Below are positions 1 to 7,399 of a stretch of 15,523 bases of DNA, piece by piece; within the stretch, counting starts at the first letter, position 1, and each line of letters starts with the position of its first letter. A program made the translations under genes and the position numbers. Source of the DNA: Methyloceanibacter sp. Lineage in GTDB: Bacteria; Pseudomonadota; Alphaproteobacteria; Rhizobiales; Methyloligellaceae. Below the pieces are notes generated by a model, which searched no databases, was not told the DNA's origin, and saw nothing but the letters and a program-made list of their open reading frames with translations. The DNA is taken from positions 1 to 15,523 of the forward strand of contig JANWJA010000036.1 in assembly GCA_025449615.1 (NCBI GenBank), written 5' to 3'.

Positions 1-32
1 AGCAAAAAGCCGAGGCAAGATCGTCTCAGCAT
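1..32 (-). CDS. Start of an unidentified minus-strand gene (partial)
   Basis: A minus-strand ATG at 32 is preceded by a strong Shine-Dalgarno match, GAGGGAG (complement of 41-47), with 8 nt between. The ten codons available, MLRRSCLGFL, contain no stop. Two arginines followed by a hydrophobic run would suit a signal peptide or membrane segment, but the stretch is too short to judge. The gene would lie downstream of gck on the same strand with a gap of about 254 bp. No function can be proposed. The call rests only on the ribosome binding site and the absence of a stop, so it could be a chance match. Confidence 0.4.
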   Translation of the reverse strand, partial: MLRRSCLGFL

Positions 33-286
33 TCAGTCTGCTCCCTCAAGTTAAGTAGATGCCGCGCCCGGCACATGCCCGTTCCCATAGGCCGTGCAAA
101 TTCGACCGTTCCGTGGCAAGACGGAAAGCAGCCCGAACCAGTGCAAGAGTAACGCGCTGCCCCCAATTCGCAACTGCGAAATTAACCAAATTGCACTGCG
201 ATTGGGTAGCAGAATCTGCAGCGTCTGCTTGGTGTTGCAGGGTGTTGCGAGGGCGGCATTTTTGGCGGGACCTGTTGCCGATGGGG
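33..286. other. Intergenic spacer downstream of gck
   Basis: I find no convincing coding region here; the short open frames lack ribosome binding sites and family resemblance. No hairpin with a U-tract follows the gck stop on the minus strand, so no terminator can be called. Two features stand out: a tandem pair of 10-bp units starting GGTGTTGC at 231-240 and 241-250, and a TAACCAAAT motif at 183-191 that recurs at 3418-3426 upstream of sgaA. If the minus-strand start at 32 is real, its promoter should lie here. Confidence 0.4.
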
Positions 287-1549
287 TCAGGTCAATTTCT
301 CGATCAGCACGGCGCGGAAGTCGTTGACGTTGGTGAGGGTGGGGCCGGTCACCAAGAGGTCACCGATCTTATTGAAGAAATTCCACGGATCGTTGTCGGC
401 GAGCATCGCCTTGGCGTTGATGCCGGCCTTAGCCGCGCGTGCCATCGTGGTCGGGTCGATGAGGGCGCCGGCATTGTCTTCGCTGCCGTCGACGCCGTCG
501 GTGTCGCCGGCGACCGCGTAGATTCCCTCCATGCCATTCAGCGCGATGGCGAGCGCGAGCAGGAATTCGGTGTTGCGGCCGCCTTTGCCTTTGCCCTTCA
601 GCGTGATGGTGGTCTCGCCGCCGGAGATCAGCACGCATGGCGGCGCTTCCGGTTGGCCGCGCATGGCGCATTGCCGCGCGATGCCGGCATGAACCAGCGC
701 CACGTCGCGGGATTCGCCTTCAATCGAGTCACCGAGGATGACCGGCGTAACACCGGCGCGGCGCGCAACTTCCGCCGCGGCATCGAGCGAGGCTTGCGGC
801 GTCGCGATCATGATATTTTCCACGAAGGCGAGACGGTAATCGCCGGGCTTCGGCGTTTCGTCCGCATTGCGCAAACGCTCGCGCACGGCCTTCGGAATTT
901 CGATCGAATATTTCTCGATGATGCCGAGCGCGTCCGCATTGGTGGAGGGATCGACCACGGTTGGACCAGAGGCGATGATCGAGGGATCGTCGCCGGGAAC
1001 GTCGGAGATCATCAGCGCCACAACTTTCGCCGGAGAGGCGGCCGCGGCCAGCCTGCCGCCCTTGATCGCGGAGAGATGCTTCCGCACCGTGTTCATCTCG
1101 GAGATGGTGGCGCCGCTCTTGAGCAGCGCCTTGTTCACCGCCTGCTTGTCCTCGAGGGTGAGACCTTCGGGGGGAAGAGCGAGTAGCGCCGAGCCGCCAC
1201 CGGAGATCAGGCAGAGCACGAGATCATCCTTGGTGAGGCCTTGCACCAGGTCGAAGATGCGCTTCGCCGCCTCGCGGCCGGCGGCATCCGGCACCGGGTG
1301 AGCGGCCTCGACCACTTCGAGCCGGGTCGTGGGAACGCGATAGCCGTAGCGGGTGACGACCAGGCCTTCGAGCGGGCCGTCCCAGGAATCCTCGACCGCC
1401 TTGGCCATGGCGCCCGAGGCCTTGCCGGCGCCAATAATAATGGTGCGGCCCTTGGGGCGGGGGGGCAGGTTCGCCGGAACGCAGAGCGAGGGGAGAGCGG
1501 CCTCGACTGCGGCCCTGAACATGGCTTCGAGCAGCTCTCTTGGCTTCAT
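287..1549 (-). CDS. gck: Glycerate 2-kinase (serine cycle)
   Basis: Phosphorylates D-glycerate to 2-phosphoglycerate with ATP in the cytoplasm, linking hydroxypyruvate reductase to enolase in the serine cycle. The 420-aa protein has the MOFRL/DUF4147 architecture. The N-terminal domain carries [14 protein letters not shown] with Lys43, equivalent to the catalytic lysine described in the Thermotoga family member, followed by the glycine-rich [10 protein letters not shown] loop. The C-terminal MOFRL part has GGRNTEF with Arg325 and [16 protein letters not shown]. The start is placed at 1549 rather than the upstream ATG at 1600, because AAGGAG lies 8 nt before 1549 and family members begin near this point. 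The gene is divergent from ftfL. The N-terminal extension from 1600 would run over that ribosome binding site. The family also includes proteins annotated hydroxypyruvate reductase (TtuD), but the context makes the kinase very likely. Confidence 0.93.
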   Translation of the reverse strand: MKPRELLEAMFRAAVEAALPSLCVPANLPPRPKGRTIIIGAGKASGAMAKAVEDSWDGPLEGLVVTRYGYRVPTTRLEVVEAAHPVPDAAGREAAKRIFDLVQGLTKDDLVLCLISGGGSALLALPPEGLTLEDKQAVNKALLKSGATISEMNTVRKHLSAIKGGRLAAAASPAKVVALMISDVPGDDPSIIASGPTVVDPSTNADALGIIEKYSIEIPKAVRERLRNADETPKPGDYRLAFVENIMIATPQASLDAAAEVARRAGVTPVILGDSIEGESRDVALVHAGIARQCAMRGQPEAPPCVLISGGETTITLKGKGKGGRNTEFLLALAIALNGMEGIYAVAGDTDGVDGSEDNAGALIDPTTMARAAKAGINAKAMLADNDPWNFFNKIGDLLVTGPTLTNVNDFRAVLIEKLT

Positions 1550-1662
1550 TCCGGGCTCTCCTTCAAAGAGGGCTTCCCCTCGCACAGACGATTGCAACAA
1601 GGCAAGCGAATGAATTAGGTTGCGGCTCTTTCGCTGGGCAAGGCCTAGGGGCGTCTGTCGTT
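1550..1662. promoter_or_regulatory. Divergent gck/ftfL control region with inverted repeats
   Basis: This 113-bp spacer must hold the start signals for both genes. It contains a perfect 7-bp inverted repeat, ACAGACG at 1584-1590 and CGTCTGT at 1652-1658, and inside it a 5-bp pair, GCAAC at 1594-1598 and GTTGC at 1619-1623. Such dyads are typical places for a dimeric regulator. In M. extorquens the LysR-type regulator QscR controls serine-cycle genes, but its gene is not in this window and I cannot assign its site here. Core promoter boxes could not be named confidently. Confidence 0.45.
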
Positions 1663-3369
1663 ATGTCAGCCAAATCCGAAGAGCAGCACAAAAAGCCGAA
1701 ATCCGACATCGAGATCAGCCAGGCCGCCAAGATGCGGCCGGTGATCGAGATTGCCAAGGAAAGGCTCGGGATTCCGCAAGAATACGTGCTGCCTTACGGG
1801 CATTATAAGGCGAAAATCTCGCTCGATTACATCGACACGCTGAAGAAGAAGCCCGATGGCAAGCTGATCCTGGTGACGGCGATCACGCCGACGCCTGCCG
1901 GCGAGGGCAAGACCACGACCACGGTCGGGCTTGGCGATGCGCTGAACGCCATCGGCAAGAAGGCCGTGATCTGCATCAGAGAACCTTCGCTCGGACCTTG
2001 CTTCGGGGTGAAGGGCGGGGCTGCCGGCGGCGGTTACGCGCAAGTGGTGCCGATGGAGGACATCAATCTCCATTTCACCGGCGATTTTCATGCGATCGGT
2101 GCCGCCAACAACCTGCTCGCGGCCTTGATCGACAATCACGTCTATTGGGGCAACGCCCTCGACATTGATACGCGACGCATTACCTGGCGGCGCGCGGTCG
2201 ATATGAACGACCGGGCCTTGCGCGAAATCGTCACTTCGCTTGGTGGTGCTGCCAACGGCTATCCGCGCGAAGCCGGCTTTGACATCACGGTGGCCTCCGA
2301 AGTCATGGCGATCTTCTGCCTCGCTAGCGATCTTGCGGATCTGCAGCGCCGTTTGGGCCAAATTCAAGTCGGGCAGACGCGCGACAAGAAGCCGGTGACG
2401 GCGAAAGATCTGAAAGCTGCGGGCTCGATGGCGGCGCTGCTGAAAGACGCGCTCGCGCCAAATCTGGTGCAGACGCTGGAGAACAATCCGGCCTTTATTC
2501 ATGGCGGACCGTTCGCCAATATCGCGCATGGCTGCAATTCGGTGATCGCCACCAAGGCCGCGCTGAAACTCGGCGACTATGTGGTGACCGAGGCCGGCTT
2601 CGGCGCCGATCTCGGCGCGGAGAAATTCTTCGACATCAAGTGCCGCAAGGCAGGCCTCACGCCCGATTGCGTGGTGCTAGTGGCAACGATCCGCGCGCTC
2701 AAGATGCATGGCGGCGTCGCCAAGGACGCGCTGAAGGCGGAGAATGTCGGGGCGCTGGAGAAGGGCTTCGCCAATCTGAAGAAGCATGTGGAGAATCTGC
2801 AGCGCTATGGCGTGCCGGTGATCGTCTCGATCAACCGCTTCAGCACCGACACGGCCGCCGAGGTCGAGCTGCTCAACAAACTTTGCGCAGGCCTCGGCGT
2901 CAAATGCGTGCTGGCCGATCATTGGGCTGCGGGCGGCGAGGGTGCCACCGATCTCGCGCGCACCGTGGTCGAGACCATCGAGAAGACGCCGTCCAAGTTC
3001 AAGCCGCTCTATCCGGACGACATGAAGCTTTGGGACAAGGTGAAGACGATCGCCCAGGAGATCTACGGCGCCTCCGACATCACCGCCGACAAGAGCGTGA
3101 AGGATCGGCTGGCCGAGCTGGAAAAAGAAGGGTTCGGCAAGTTCCCGATCTGCGTGGCTAAGACTCAGTACAGTTTTTCGACCAACCCGGACGCCAAGGG
3201 AGCGCCCACGGGCTTCACCATCCCGATCCGCGAGGTGAGGCTCTCGGCAGGTGCCGAGTTTATCGTGGTGATCTGCGGGGACATCATGACCATGCCCGGT
3301 CTGCCCAAGGTTCCGGCAGCCAATAATATCGAGCTTGCGGCCGACGGCCGCATCAGCGGTCTGTTCTAG
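1663..3369 (+). CDS. ftfL: Formate-tetrahydrofolate ligase (10-formyl-H4F synthetase)
   Basis: Joins formate to tetrahydrofolate with ATP, giving 10-formyl-H4F. This is the entry of formate carbon into the assimilatory branch, followed by FchA and MtdA. The 568-aa product has the usual family length (about 557-560). The nucleotide loop [10 protein letters not shown] lies at residues 77-86, followed by the family blocks [53 protein letters not shown] and, near the C-terminus, [10 protein letters not shown] and [15 protein letters not shown]. The start ATG at 1663 is preceded by AGGGG about 11 nt upstream. An in-frame ATG at 1540 lies inside gck and has no matching signal. The N-terminal segment before the conserved SDIEI is about 13 residues, rich in Lys, Glu and Gln, and appears longer than in the M. 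extorquens protein. It is divergent from gck and upstream of the sgaA unit. Confidence 0.97.
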   Translation: MSAKSEEQHKKPKSDIEISQAAKMRPVIEIAKERLGIPQEYVLPYGHYKAKISLDYIDTLKKKPDGKLILVTAITPTPAGEGKTTTTVGLGDALNAIGKKAVICIREPSLGPCFGVKGGAAGGGYAQVVPMEDINLHFTGDFHAIGAANNLLAALIDNHVYWGNALDIDTRRITWRRAVDMNDRALREIVTSLGGAANGYPREAGFDITVASEVMAIFCLASDLADLQRRLGQIQVGQTRDKKPVTAKDLKAAGSMAALLKDALAPNLVQTLENNPAFIHGGPFANIAHGCNSVIATKAALKLGDYVVTEAGFGADLGAEKFFDIKCRKAGLTPDCVVLVATIRALKMHGGVAKDALKAENVGALEKGFANLKKHVENLQRYGVPVIVSINRFSTDTAAEVELLNKLCAGLGVKCVLADHWAAGGEGATDLARTVVETIEKTPSKFKPLYPDDMKLWDKVKTIAQEIYGASDITADKSVKDRLAELEKEGFGKFPICVAKTQYSFSTNPDAKGAPTGFTIPIREVRLSAGAEFIVVICGDIMTMPGLPKVPAANNIELAADGRISGLF

Positions 3370-3550
3370 GGGCCGCAAACGCTGAGGTCGATCAGCATCG
3401 CAAATCGCCCGAAAGACTAACCAAATCGAGGCGATAGCGCTTCAAAGGGGTTGCCAGTTTTACACGCGGACGCTACCACAGTGCCGCGCGAACGAGCTTA
3501 GAGCCTAAAGAATAAGCTCAAGGCCGCCTTAGTCTAGGGAGATTGATGGG
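3370..3550 (+). promoter_or_regulatory. Probable promoter/operator region of the sgaA-mtkB operon
   Basis: This 181-bp spacer has no gene. It carries a weak stem, GCTGA at 3381-3385 with TCAGC at 3392-3396, which lacks a U-tract and so is not a terminator. TAACCAAAT at 3418-3426 repeats a motif found at 183-191. A perfect 7-bp inverted repeat, GAGCTTA at 3494-3500 and TAAGCTC at 3513-3519, has centres 19 bp apart, close to two helical turns, as expected for a dimer operator. GGGAGA at 3537-3542 is the ribosome binding site for sgaA, 8 nt before its ATG. The promoter role is inferred from position; no clear -35/-10 pair was identified. Confidence 0.45.
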
Positions 3551-4762
3551 ATGCTTGGGACCAGAAGAACTGGCCGCAATTTTCTATTTGTGCCGGGGCC
3601 GACCAATGTGCCCGACCGCGTCTTGCGGGCGATGCATGTCGCCATGGAGGATCACCGCTCCTCAGATTTTCCCAAGCTGACCATGCCCCTCTATGAGGGC
3701 TTGAAGAAGATTTTAAAGACGAGAACCGGCCAGGTCGTCATCTTCCCGTCGAGTGGGACCGGCGCCTGGGAAGCCGCGCTCACCAACTCGCTGTCGCCGG
3801 GCGACAAAGTCTTGGCGCCGCGCTTCGGCCAGTTCAGCCATCTCTGGAGCGAACTCGCCCGCCGCCATGGCCTTGAGGTCATCAACCAGGACGAAGAATG
3901 GGGCACCGGCGCCCATTCTGAGAAGATTGAACAGGCGCTTCGCGCCGACAAGAACCACGAGATCAAGGCCGTCCTCATCGTGCATAACGAGACGGCGACC
4001 GGCGTCACCTCCGACATTGCCGCGGTCCGCCGCGCCATGGATGAAGCCAAGCACCCCGCTCTGCTTTTTGTCGACGGCGTGAGCTCGATCGGCAGCATCG
4101 ATTTTCGTTTTGACGATTGGGGCGTCGATCTCGCCATCACCGGCTCGCAAAAGGGCCTGATGCTCCCGGCCGGCCTTGGCATTGTCTGCATCAGTGAGAA
4201 GGCGCGCGGAAAGATGGCGGGTGCTGCCTGCCGCAAGGCCTATTTCGATCTCGGCGACCAGATCAAAGCGAACGCGACCGGGTACTTTCCCTACACGCCG
4301 TCGCTGCCGCTGCTTTACGGCTTGCGCGAGGCGCTTCTCATCTTGGACGAAGAAGGACTCGAGAACGTCATCGCCAGGCACCATCATTTAGCGGAAGGCG
4401 CGCGCGCCGCGGTGAAGGCCTGGGGCCTCACGACTTGCGCTAAAGAGCCGAAATGGTATTCGGACACCGTCACCGCGATCATGGTGCCGGTAGGCTTCAA
4501 CGGCGCCGACGTGATCGATCGTGCCTACAAAAGATACAATCTCGCGCTCGGCGCCGGGCTCTCTCAAGTCGCCGGCAAATTGTTCCGCATCGGCCATCTC
4601 GGCGATCTCAACGAGCTGATGCTGCTCGGCGCCATCGCCGGTGCCGAGATGGCGATGAACGATGTCGGCATTGATGTCGAACTCGGGTCGGGCGTTGGTG
4701 CGGCGCAGGCGCAGTTCCGCGCCAGCACCAAAGCCAAAGTGGAGAAAGTCGCGGCCGAATAG
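3551..4762 (+). CDS. sgaA: Serine-glyoxylate aminotransferase
   Basis: A PLP-dependent class V aminotransferase that converts L-serine and glyoxylate to hydroxypyruvate and glycine. This regenerates the glycine acceptor and carries the carbon forward in the serine cycle. The 403-aa product has the usual family length. It opens with GRNFLFVPGPTNVPDRVLRA, has the substrate-loop motif FPSSGTGAWEAALTN, the VDGVSSIGSIDF block that holds the PLP-stacking aspartate, and the Schiff-base lysine, Lys201, in GSQKGLMLPAG. The C-terminal part has YNLALGAGLSQVAGKLFRIGHLGDLNE, typical of methylotroph and plant enzymes. GGGAGA sits 8 nt upstream of the ATG; an overlapping ATG at 3546 is out of frame. It is the first gene of the sgaA-mtkB run, followed by a 141-bp spacer before hprA. 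The Lys201 context and overall match make another aminotransferase role unlikely. Confidence 0.97.
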   Translation: MLGTRRTGRNFLFVPGPTNVPDRVLRAMHVAMEDHRSSDFPKLTMPLYEGLKKILKTRTGQVVIFPSSGTGAWEAALTNSLSPGDKVLAPRFGQFSHLWSELARRHGLEVINQDEEWGTGAHSEKIEQALRADKNHEIKAVLIVHNETATGVTSDIAAVRRAMDEAKHPALLFVDGVSSIGSIDFRFDDWGVDLAITGSQKGLMLPAGLGIVCISEKARGKMAGAACRKAYFDLGDQIKANATGYFPYTPSLPLLYGLREALLILDEEGLENVIARHHHLAEGARAAVKAWGLTTCAKEPKWYSDTVTAIMVPVGFNGADVIDRAYKRYNLALGAGLSQVAGKLFRIGHLGDLNELMLLGAIAGAEMAMNDVGIDVELGSGVGAAQAQFRASTKAKVEKVAAE

Positions 4763-4821
4763 GTCCGCGCTCGAGTAGCGGATTGGGGGCAATCACGCTG
4801 CAGGGTTGTTGAGATGTTCGG

Positions 4822-4845
4822 CCGGCGGTCGTTTTCGAGCGCCGG
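4822..4845 (+). promoter_or_regulatory. Hairpin between sgaA and hprA
   Basis: CCGGCG at 4822-4827 pairs with CGCCGG at 4840-4845. Inside, after a single G/G mismatch, TCG at 4829-4831 pairs with CGA at 4836-4838 around a TTTT loop. The stem is strong but no U-tract follows, so it is not a standard terminator. In an operon spacer it could instead stabilise or process the mRNA. Function is inferred. Confidence 0.4.
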
Positions 4846-4903
4846 TGGTCGGTGGAAGTCTATCGCGGGGTTTGGTCCGCGGCTTTTGTAGAGGATGGGT
4901 TCA

Positions 4904-5845
4904 GTGGAGCACGCGATCGTTTTTCTCGATCGGGAGTCGGTGGATGCGAATGTCCGCAAGCCGAACTTTCCCCATACATATAAAGAGTATGAGTCGACCT
5001 GGACGCCGGACGAGATCGTCTCGCGGCTGAAGGACGCGACCATCGCCATCATCAACAAGGTGCCGATGCGGGCCGACGTCTTGAAGCAGCTGCCGAAGCT
5101 GAAATTGATCGCGGTAGCAGCGACCGGCACCGACGTGGTCGACAAGGCCTATTGCAAAGAGCACGGGATCACCGTGGTCAATATCCGCAACTATGCCTTC
5201 AACACCGTGCCTGAGCACGTCATCGCGCTGATCTTCGCACTCCGCCGCAATCTGCTGACCTATGTCAACGACGTGCAGAACGGCGTCTGGAACAAGTCGA
5301 GCCAGTTCTGCTTCTTGACGCATCCGATCCGCGACATCTCGGGCTCGACGCTCGGCATCGTCGGCTATGGCGCGCTCGGCAAGTCGATCGGCAAGCGCGC
5401 CGAGGCGCTCGGCATGAAGGTGCTCGCTTACGACGTATTCCCGCAAGCGGGGCTCACCGATTTCGAGACGATTCTGAAAGAGAGCGACATCATCACCTTG
5501 CATGTGCCGCTGACGCCAGAGACCAAGAACATGATCGGCGAAAAAGAGCTCAAGAAGATGAAGCCGACTGCGATCCTGATCAACACCGCGCGGGGCGGGC
5601 TGGTCGATGAGGCGGCGCTTTCGAAAGCGCTGAAAGCCGGCACCATCGCCGGTGCAGGCTTCGACGTGCTCACGGTCGAGCCGCCGAAAGACGGCAATAT
5701 CCTCCTGGATAAGACCATCCCCAATCTTATCGTCACGCCGCATGTCGCCTGGGCGAGCAAAGAAGCGATGCAGATTCTGGCGGACCAACTGATCGACAAT
5801 ATCGAGGCCTTCGTCGCGGGTAAGCCGCAGAACGTGGTCGAGTAA
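4904..5845 (+). CDS. hprA: Hydroxypyruvate reductase (NAD(P)H-dependent)
   Basis: Reduces hydroxypyruvate to D-glycerate in the serine cycle, between SgaA and Gck. It is a D-2-hydroxyacid dehydrogenase with the Rossmann motif GYGALG at residues 154-159 and the catalytic set Arg230 (NTARGGLVDE), Glu259 (VEPPKDG) and His280 (TPHVAW). I prefer the GTG at 4904 as start: AGAGG ends 9 nt before it, while the in-frame ATG at 4895 directly abuts GAGG with no spacing. Starting at GTG also lines the N-terminus up exactly with the M. extorquens protein (its VVFLDRES begins at the same residue as IVFLDRES here). This gives 313 aa, the family length; the ATG start would give 316. The blocks INKVPMRADVLKQLPKLKLI and NIRNYAFNTVPEHV are characteristic of the methylotroph enzyme. 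mtdA follows after 19 nt. Confidence 0.96.
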   Translation: MEHAIVFLDRESVDANVRKPNFPHTYKEYESTWTPDEIVSRLKDATIAIINKVPMRADVLKQLPKLKLIAVAATGTDVVDKAYCKEHGITVVNIRNYAFNTVPEHVIALIFALRRNLLTYVNDVQNGVWNKSSQFCFLTHPIRDISGSTLGIVGYGALGKSIGKRAEALGMKVLAYDVFPQAGLTDFETILKESDIITLHVPLTPETKNMIGEKELKKMKPTAILINTARGGLVDEAALSKALKAGTIAGAGFDVLTVEPPKDGNILLDKTIPNLIVTPHVAWASKEAMQILADQLIDNIEAFVAGKPQNVVE

Positions 5846-5864
5846 GCGACGGAGATTTGAAGTC

Positions 5865-6722
5865 ATGAAAAAGCTGCTGTTCCTGTTCGACACCGATGCC
5901 TATGCGAGCGTGTTCGATACTGTCGTCGGCTATGATGGCGGCGCCGACAACGTCACCGGCTATGCCAATGTGACGCCGGACAATGTCGGCGCGCTGGTTG
6001 ACGGGACGATCTTCACCCGTGGCGGCAAGGATAAGCAGAACACCGCCATCTTCGTCGGTGGCAGCGACATGGGTAAGGGCGAGGCTCTGCTCGAGGCGGT
6101 CAAGAAGAAGTTCTTCGGGCCCTTCCGCGTCTCCATCATGCTCGACTCGAACGGCTCCAACACCACCGCTGCGGCGGGCGTGGCATTACTCGCCAAGGCG
6201 AAACCGCTAGCCGGCAAGAAGGCCGTGGTGCTCGCCGGCACCGGTCCGGTCGGCATGCGTGCGGCTGCGTTCCTCGCCGAAGAGGGTGCCGAAGTGACCA
6301 TCACCTCGCGCACCAAAGAGCGAGCCGATGTCGCCGCAAAGGCGATCGAGACGAGGTTCGGCGCCAAGGTGAGGGGGGTCGCCGCGTTCGACGATGCCTC
6401 TCGCGCCGCAGCCATCGAGAATACCAACATTATCTTCGCCGCCGGCGCCATCGGCGTGCAGCTCCTGCCGCTCTCGGCCTGGAAGGACAATCCCAACATC
6501 GAGCTTCTGGCCGACGTGAACGCGCAGCCGCCGCTCGGCATCGAAGGCCTCGAGGCGACCGACAAGGGCAAGGAGCGGCATGGCAAGCTCTGCTTCGGGG
6601 CGCTCGGCATCGGCGGGCTGAAATTGAAGCTGCATCGCGGCTGCATCGGCAAATTGTTCGAAAGCGCCGAAGCCGTGTTCGATGCCGAGGAAATCTATGC
6701 GCTGGCGAAGGCAATGGCATGA
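5865..6722 (+). CDS. mtdA: NADP-dependent methylene-H4F/methylene-H4MPT dehydrogenase
   Basis: Interconverts methenyl- and methylene-tetrahydrofolate with NADP(H); the AM1 enzyme also accepts methylene-H4MPT. In this locus it provides methylene-H4F for serine synthesis. The 285-aa product fits the MtdA family (288 aa in AM1). Diagnostic blocks are LFLFDTDAYASVFDTVVGYD at the N-terminus, NVTPDNVGALVDGTIFTRGG, FFGPFRVSIMLDSNGSNTTA, the nucleotide loop GTGPVG at residues 125-130, and FGALGIGGLKLKLHRGCIGK near the end. GGAG lies about 10 nt before the ATG. Its last codons overlap fchA by 4 nt (ATGA), implying translational coupling. It belongs to the MtdA type, not the FolD type, so methylene and methenyl steps are on separate proteins, consistent with an adjacent fchA. 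Confidence 0.97.
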   Translation: MKKLLFLFDTDAYASVFDTVVGYDGGADNVTGYANVTPDNVGALVDGTIFTRGGKDKQNTAIFVGGSDMGKGEALLEAVKKKFFGPFRVSIMLDSNGSNTTAAAGVALLAKAKPLAGKKAVVLAGTGPVGMRAAAFLAEEGAEVTITSRTKERADVAAKAIETRFGAKVRGVAAFDDASRAAAIENTNIIFAAGAIGVQLLPLSAWKDNPNIELLADVNAQPPLGIEGLEATDKGKERHGKLCFGALGIGGLKLKLHRGCIGKLFESAEAVFDAEEIYALAKAMA

Positions 6723-7354
6723 GCGCGCAGATCAAAGATTCTTCGATCGAGAAATTTCTCGAGGAGCTCGCCAGTCAGAATGCGACGCCGGGAGGCGGCA
6801 GCGCCGCTGCGATCATGGGCGCCAAGGGCGCGGCTCTGGTCAGCATGGTATGCAATCTCACCATCGGCAAAAAGAAATATGCCGATGTCGAAGCCGATAT
6901 GAGGGCGGTGCTGGCCAAGTCCGAGGCGCTCCGCGTCAAACTTACCGGCATGATCGAGGACGACGTCCGCGCTTTCGGCACGGTGATGGGCGCTTACGGC
7001 ATGCCGAAAGAGACCGACGAGCAGAAGGCGGACCGCGCCGAGGCGATCCAAAAAGCCTTGAAAGTCGCGACCGAGGTGCCGCTCGCCTGCTGCCATGCGT
7101 CTCGCGAAGTGATCGATCTTGCAGCGATTGCCGCCGAAAAGGGAAACCTTGGGGTGATTTCGGATGCCGGCGTCGGCGTGCTGGCTGCTTATGCTGCACT
7201 GCGAAGTGCCGCGTTAAATGTTTTCACCAACGCGAAAATGATCAATGATCGGTCTTATGCCGAGGCCAAGCTGAAGGAGGTTCGTCAATTGATGGATAGC
7301 GCGGAGCGGGTGACCGAGAAGGCCTACGCCACCGTGAAAGCAAAAGTGAGCTAA
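6719..7354 (+). CDS. fchA: Methenyl-tetrahydrofolate cyclohydrolase
   Basis: Interconverts 10-formyl-H4F and methenyl-H4F, joining FtfL to MtdA. The 211-aa product belongs to the formiminotransferase-cyclodeaminase/cyclohydrolase fold and has the expected length (208 in AM1). Conserved blocks are NATPGGGSAAAIMGAKGAAL near residue 20, VCNLTIGKKKYADVEADM, MGAYGMPKETDEQKADRAEA, KVATEVPLACC and GNLGVISDAGVGVLAAYAAL, with ALNVFTNAK after it. The start overlaps the mtdA stop (ATGA), with AAGG 8 nt upstream inside mtdA, so translation is probably coupled. A 45-nt spacer precedes mtkA. Confidence 0.97.
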   Translation: MSAQIKDSSIEKFLEELASQNATPGGGSAAAIMGAKGAALVSMVCNLTIGKKKYADVEADMRAVLAKSEALRVKLTGMIEDDVRAFGTVMGAYGMPKETDEQKADRAEAIQKALKVATEVPLACCHASREVIDLAAIAAEKGNLGVISDAGVGVLAAYAALRSAALNVFTNAKMINDRSYAEAKLKEVRQLMDSAERVTEKAYATVKAKVS

Positions 7355-7399
7355 CGCTCCAACAAGGACCGCGAGATAAGAGGACTAGGGAGGAAGAAC

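Noticed and set aside
59..1186. Plus-strand frame of 375 codons opposite gck
   Set aside because: Arg/Gly/His-rich antisense shadow of the glycerate kinase; no start signal.
1540..1662. Upstream in-frame ATG that would lengthen FtfL by 41 residues
   Set aside because: It lies inside gck, the extra residues match no family sequence, and ATG 1663 fits homologue length.
3381..3396. Small hairpin after ftfL as a terminator
   Set aside because: Only five pairs and no following T-run; not enough to call termination.
4901..5893. Long minus-strand frame (330 codons) opposite hprA
   Set aside because: It mirrors hprA codons in GC-rich DNA, begins inside the start of mtdA on the other strand and has no family motif; hprA itself is certain.
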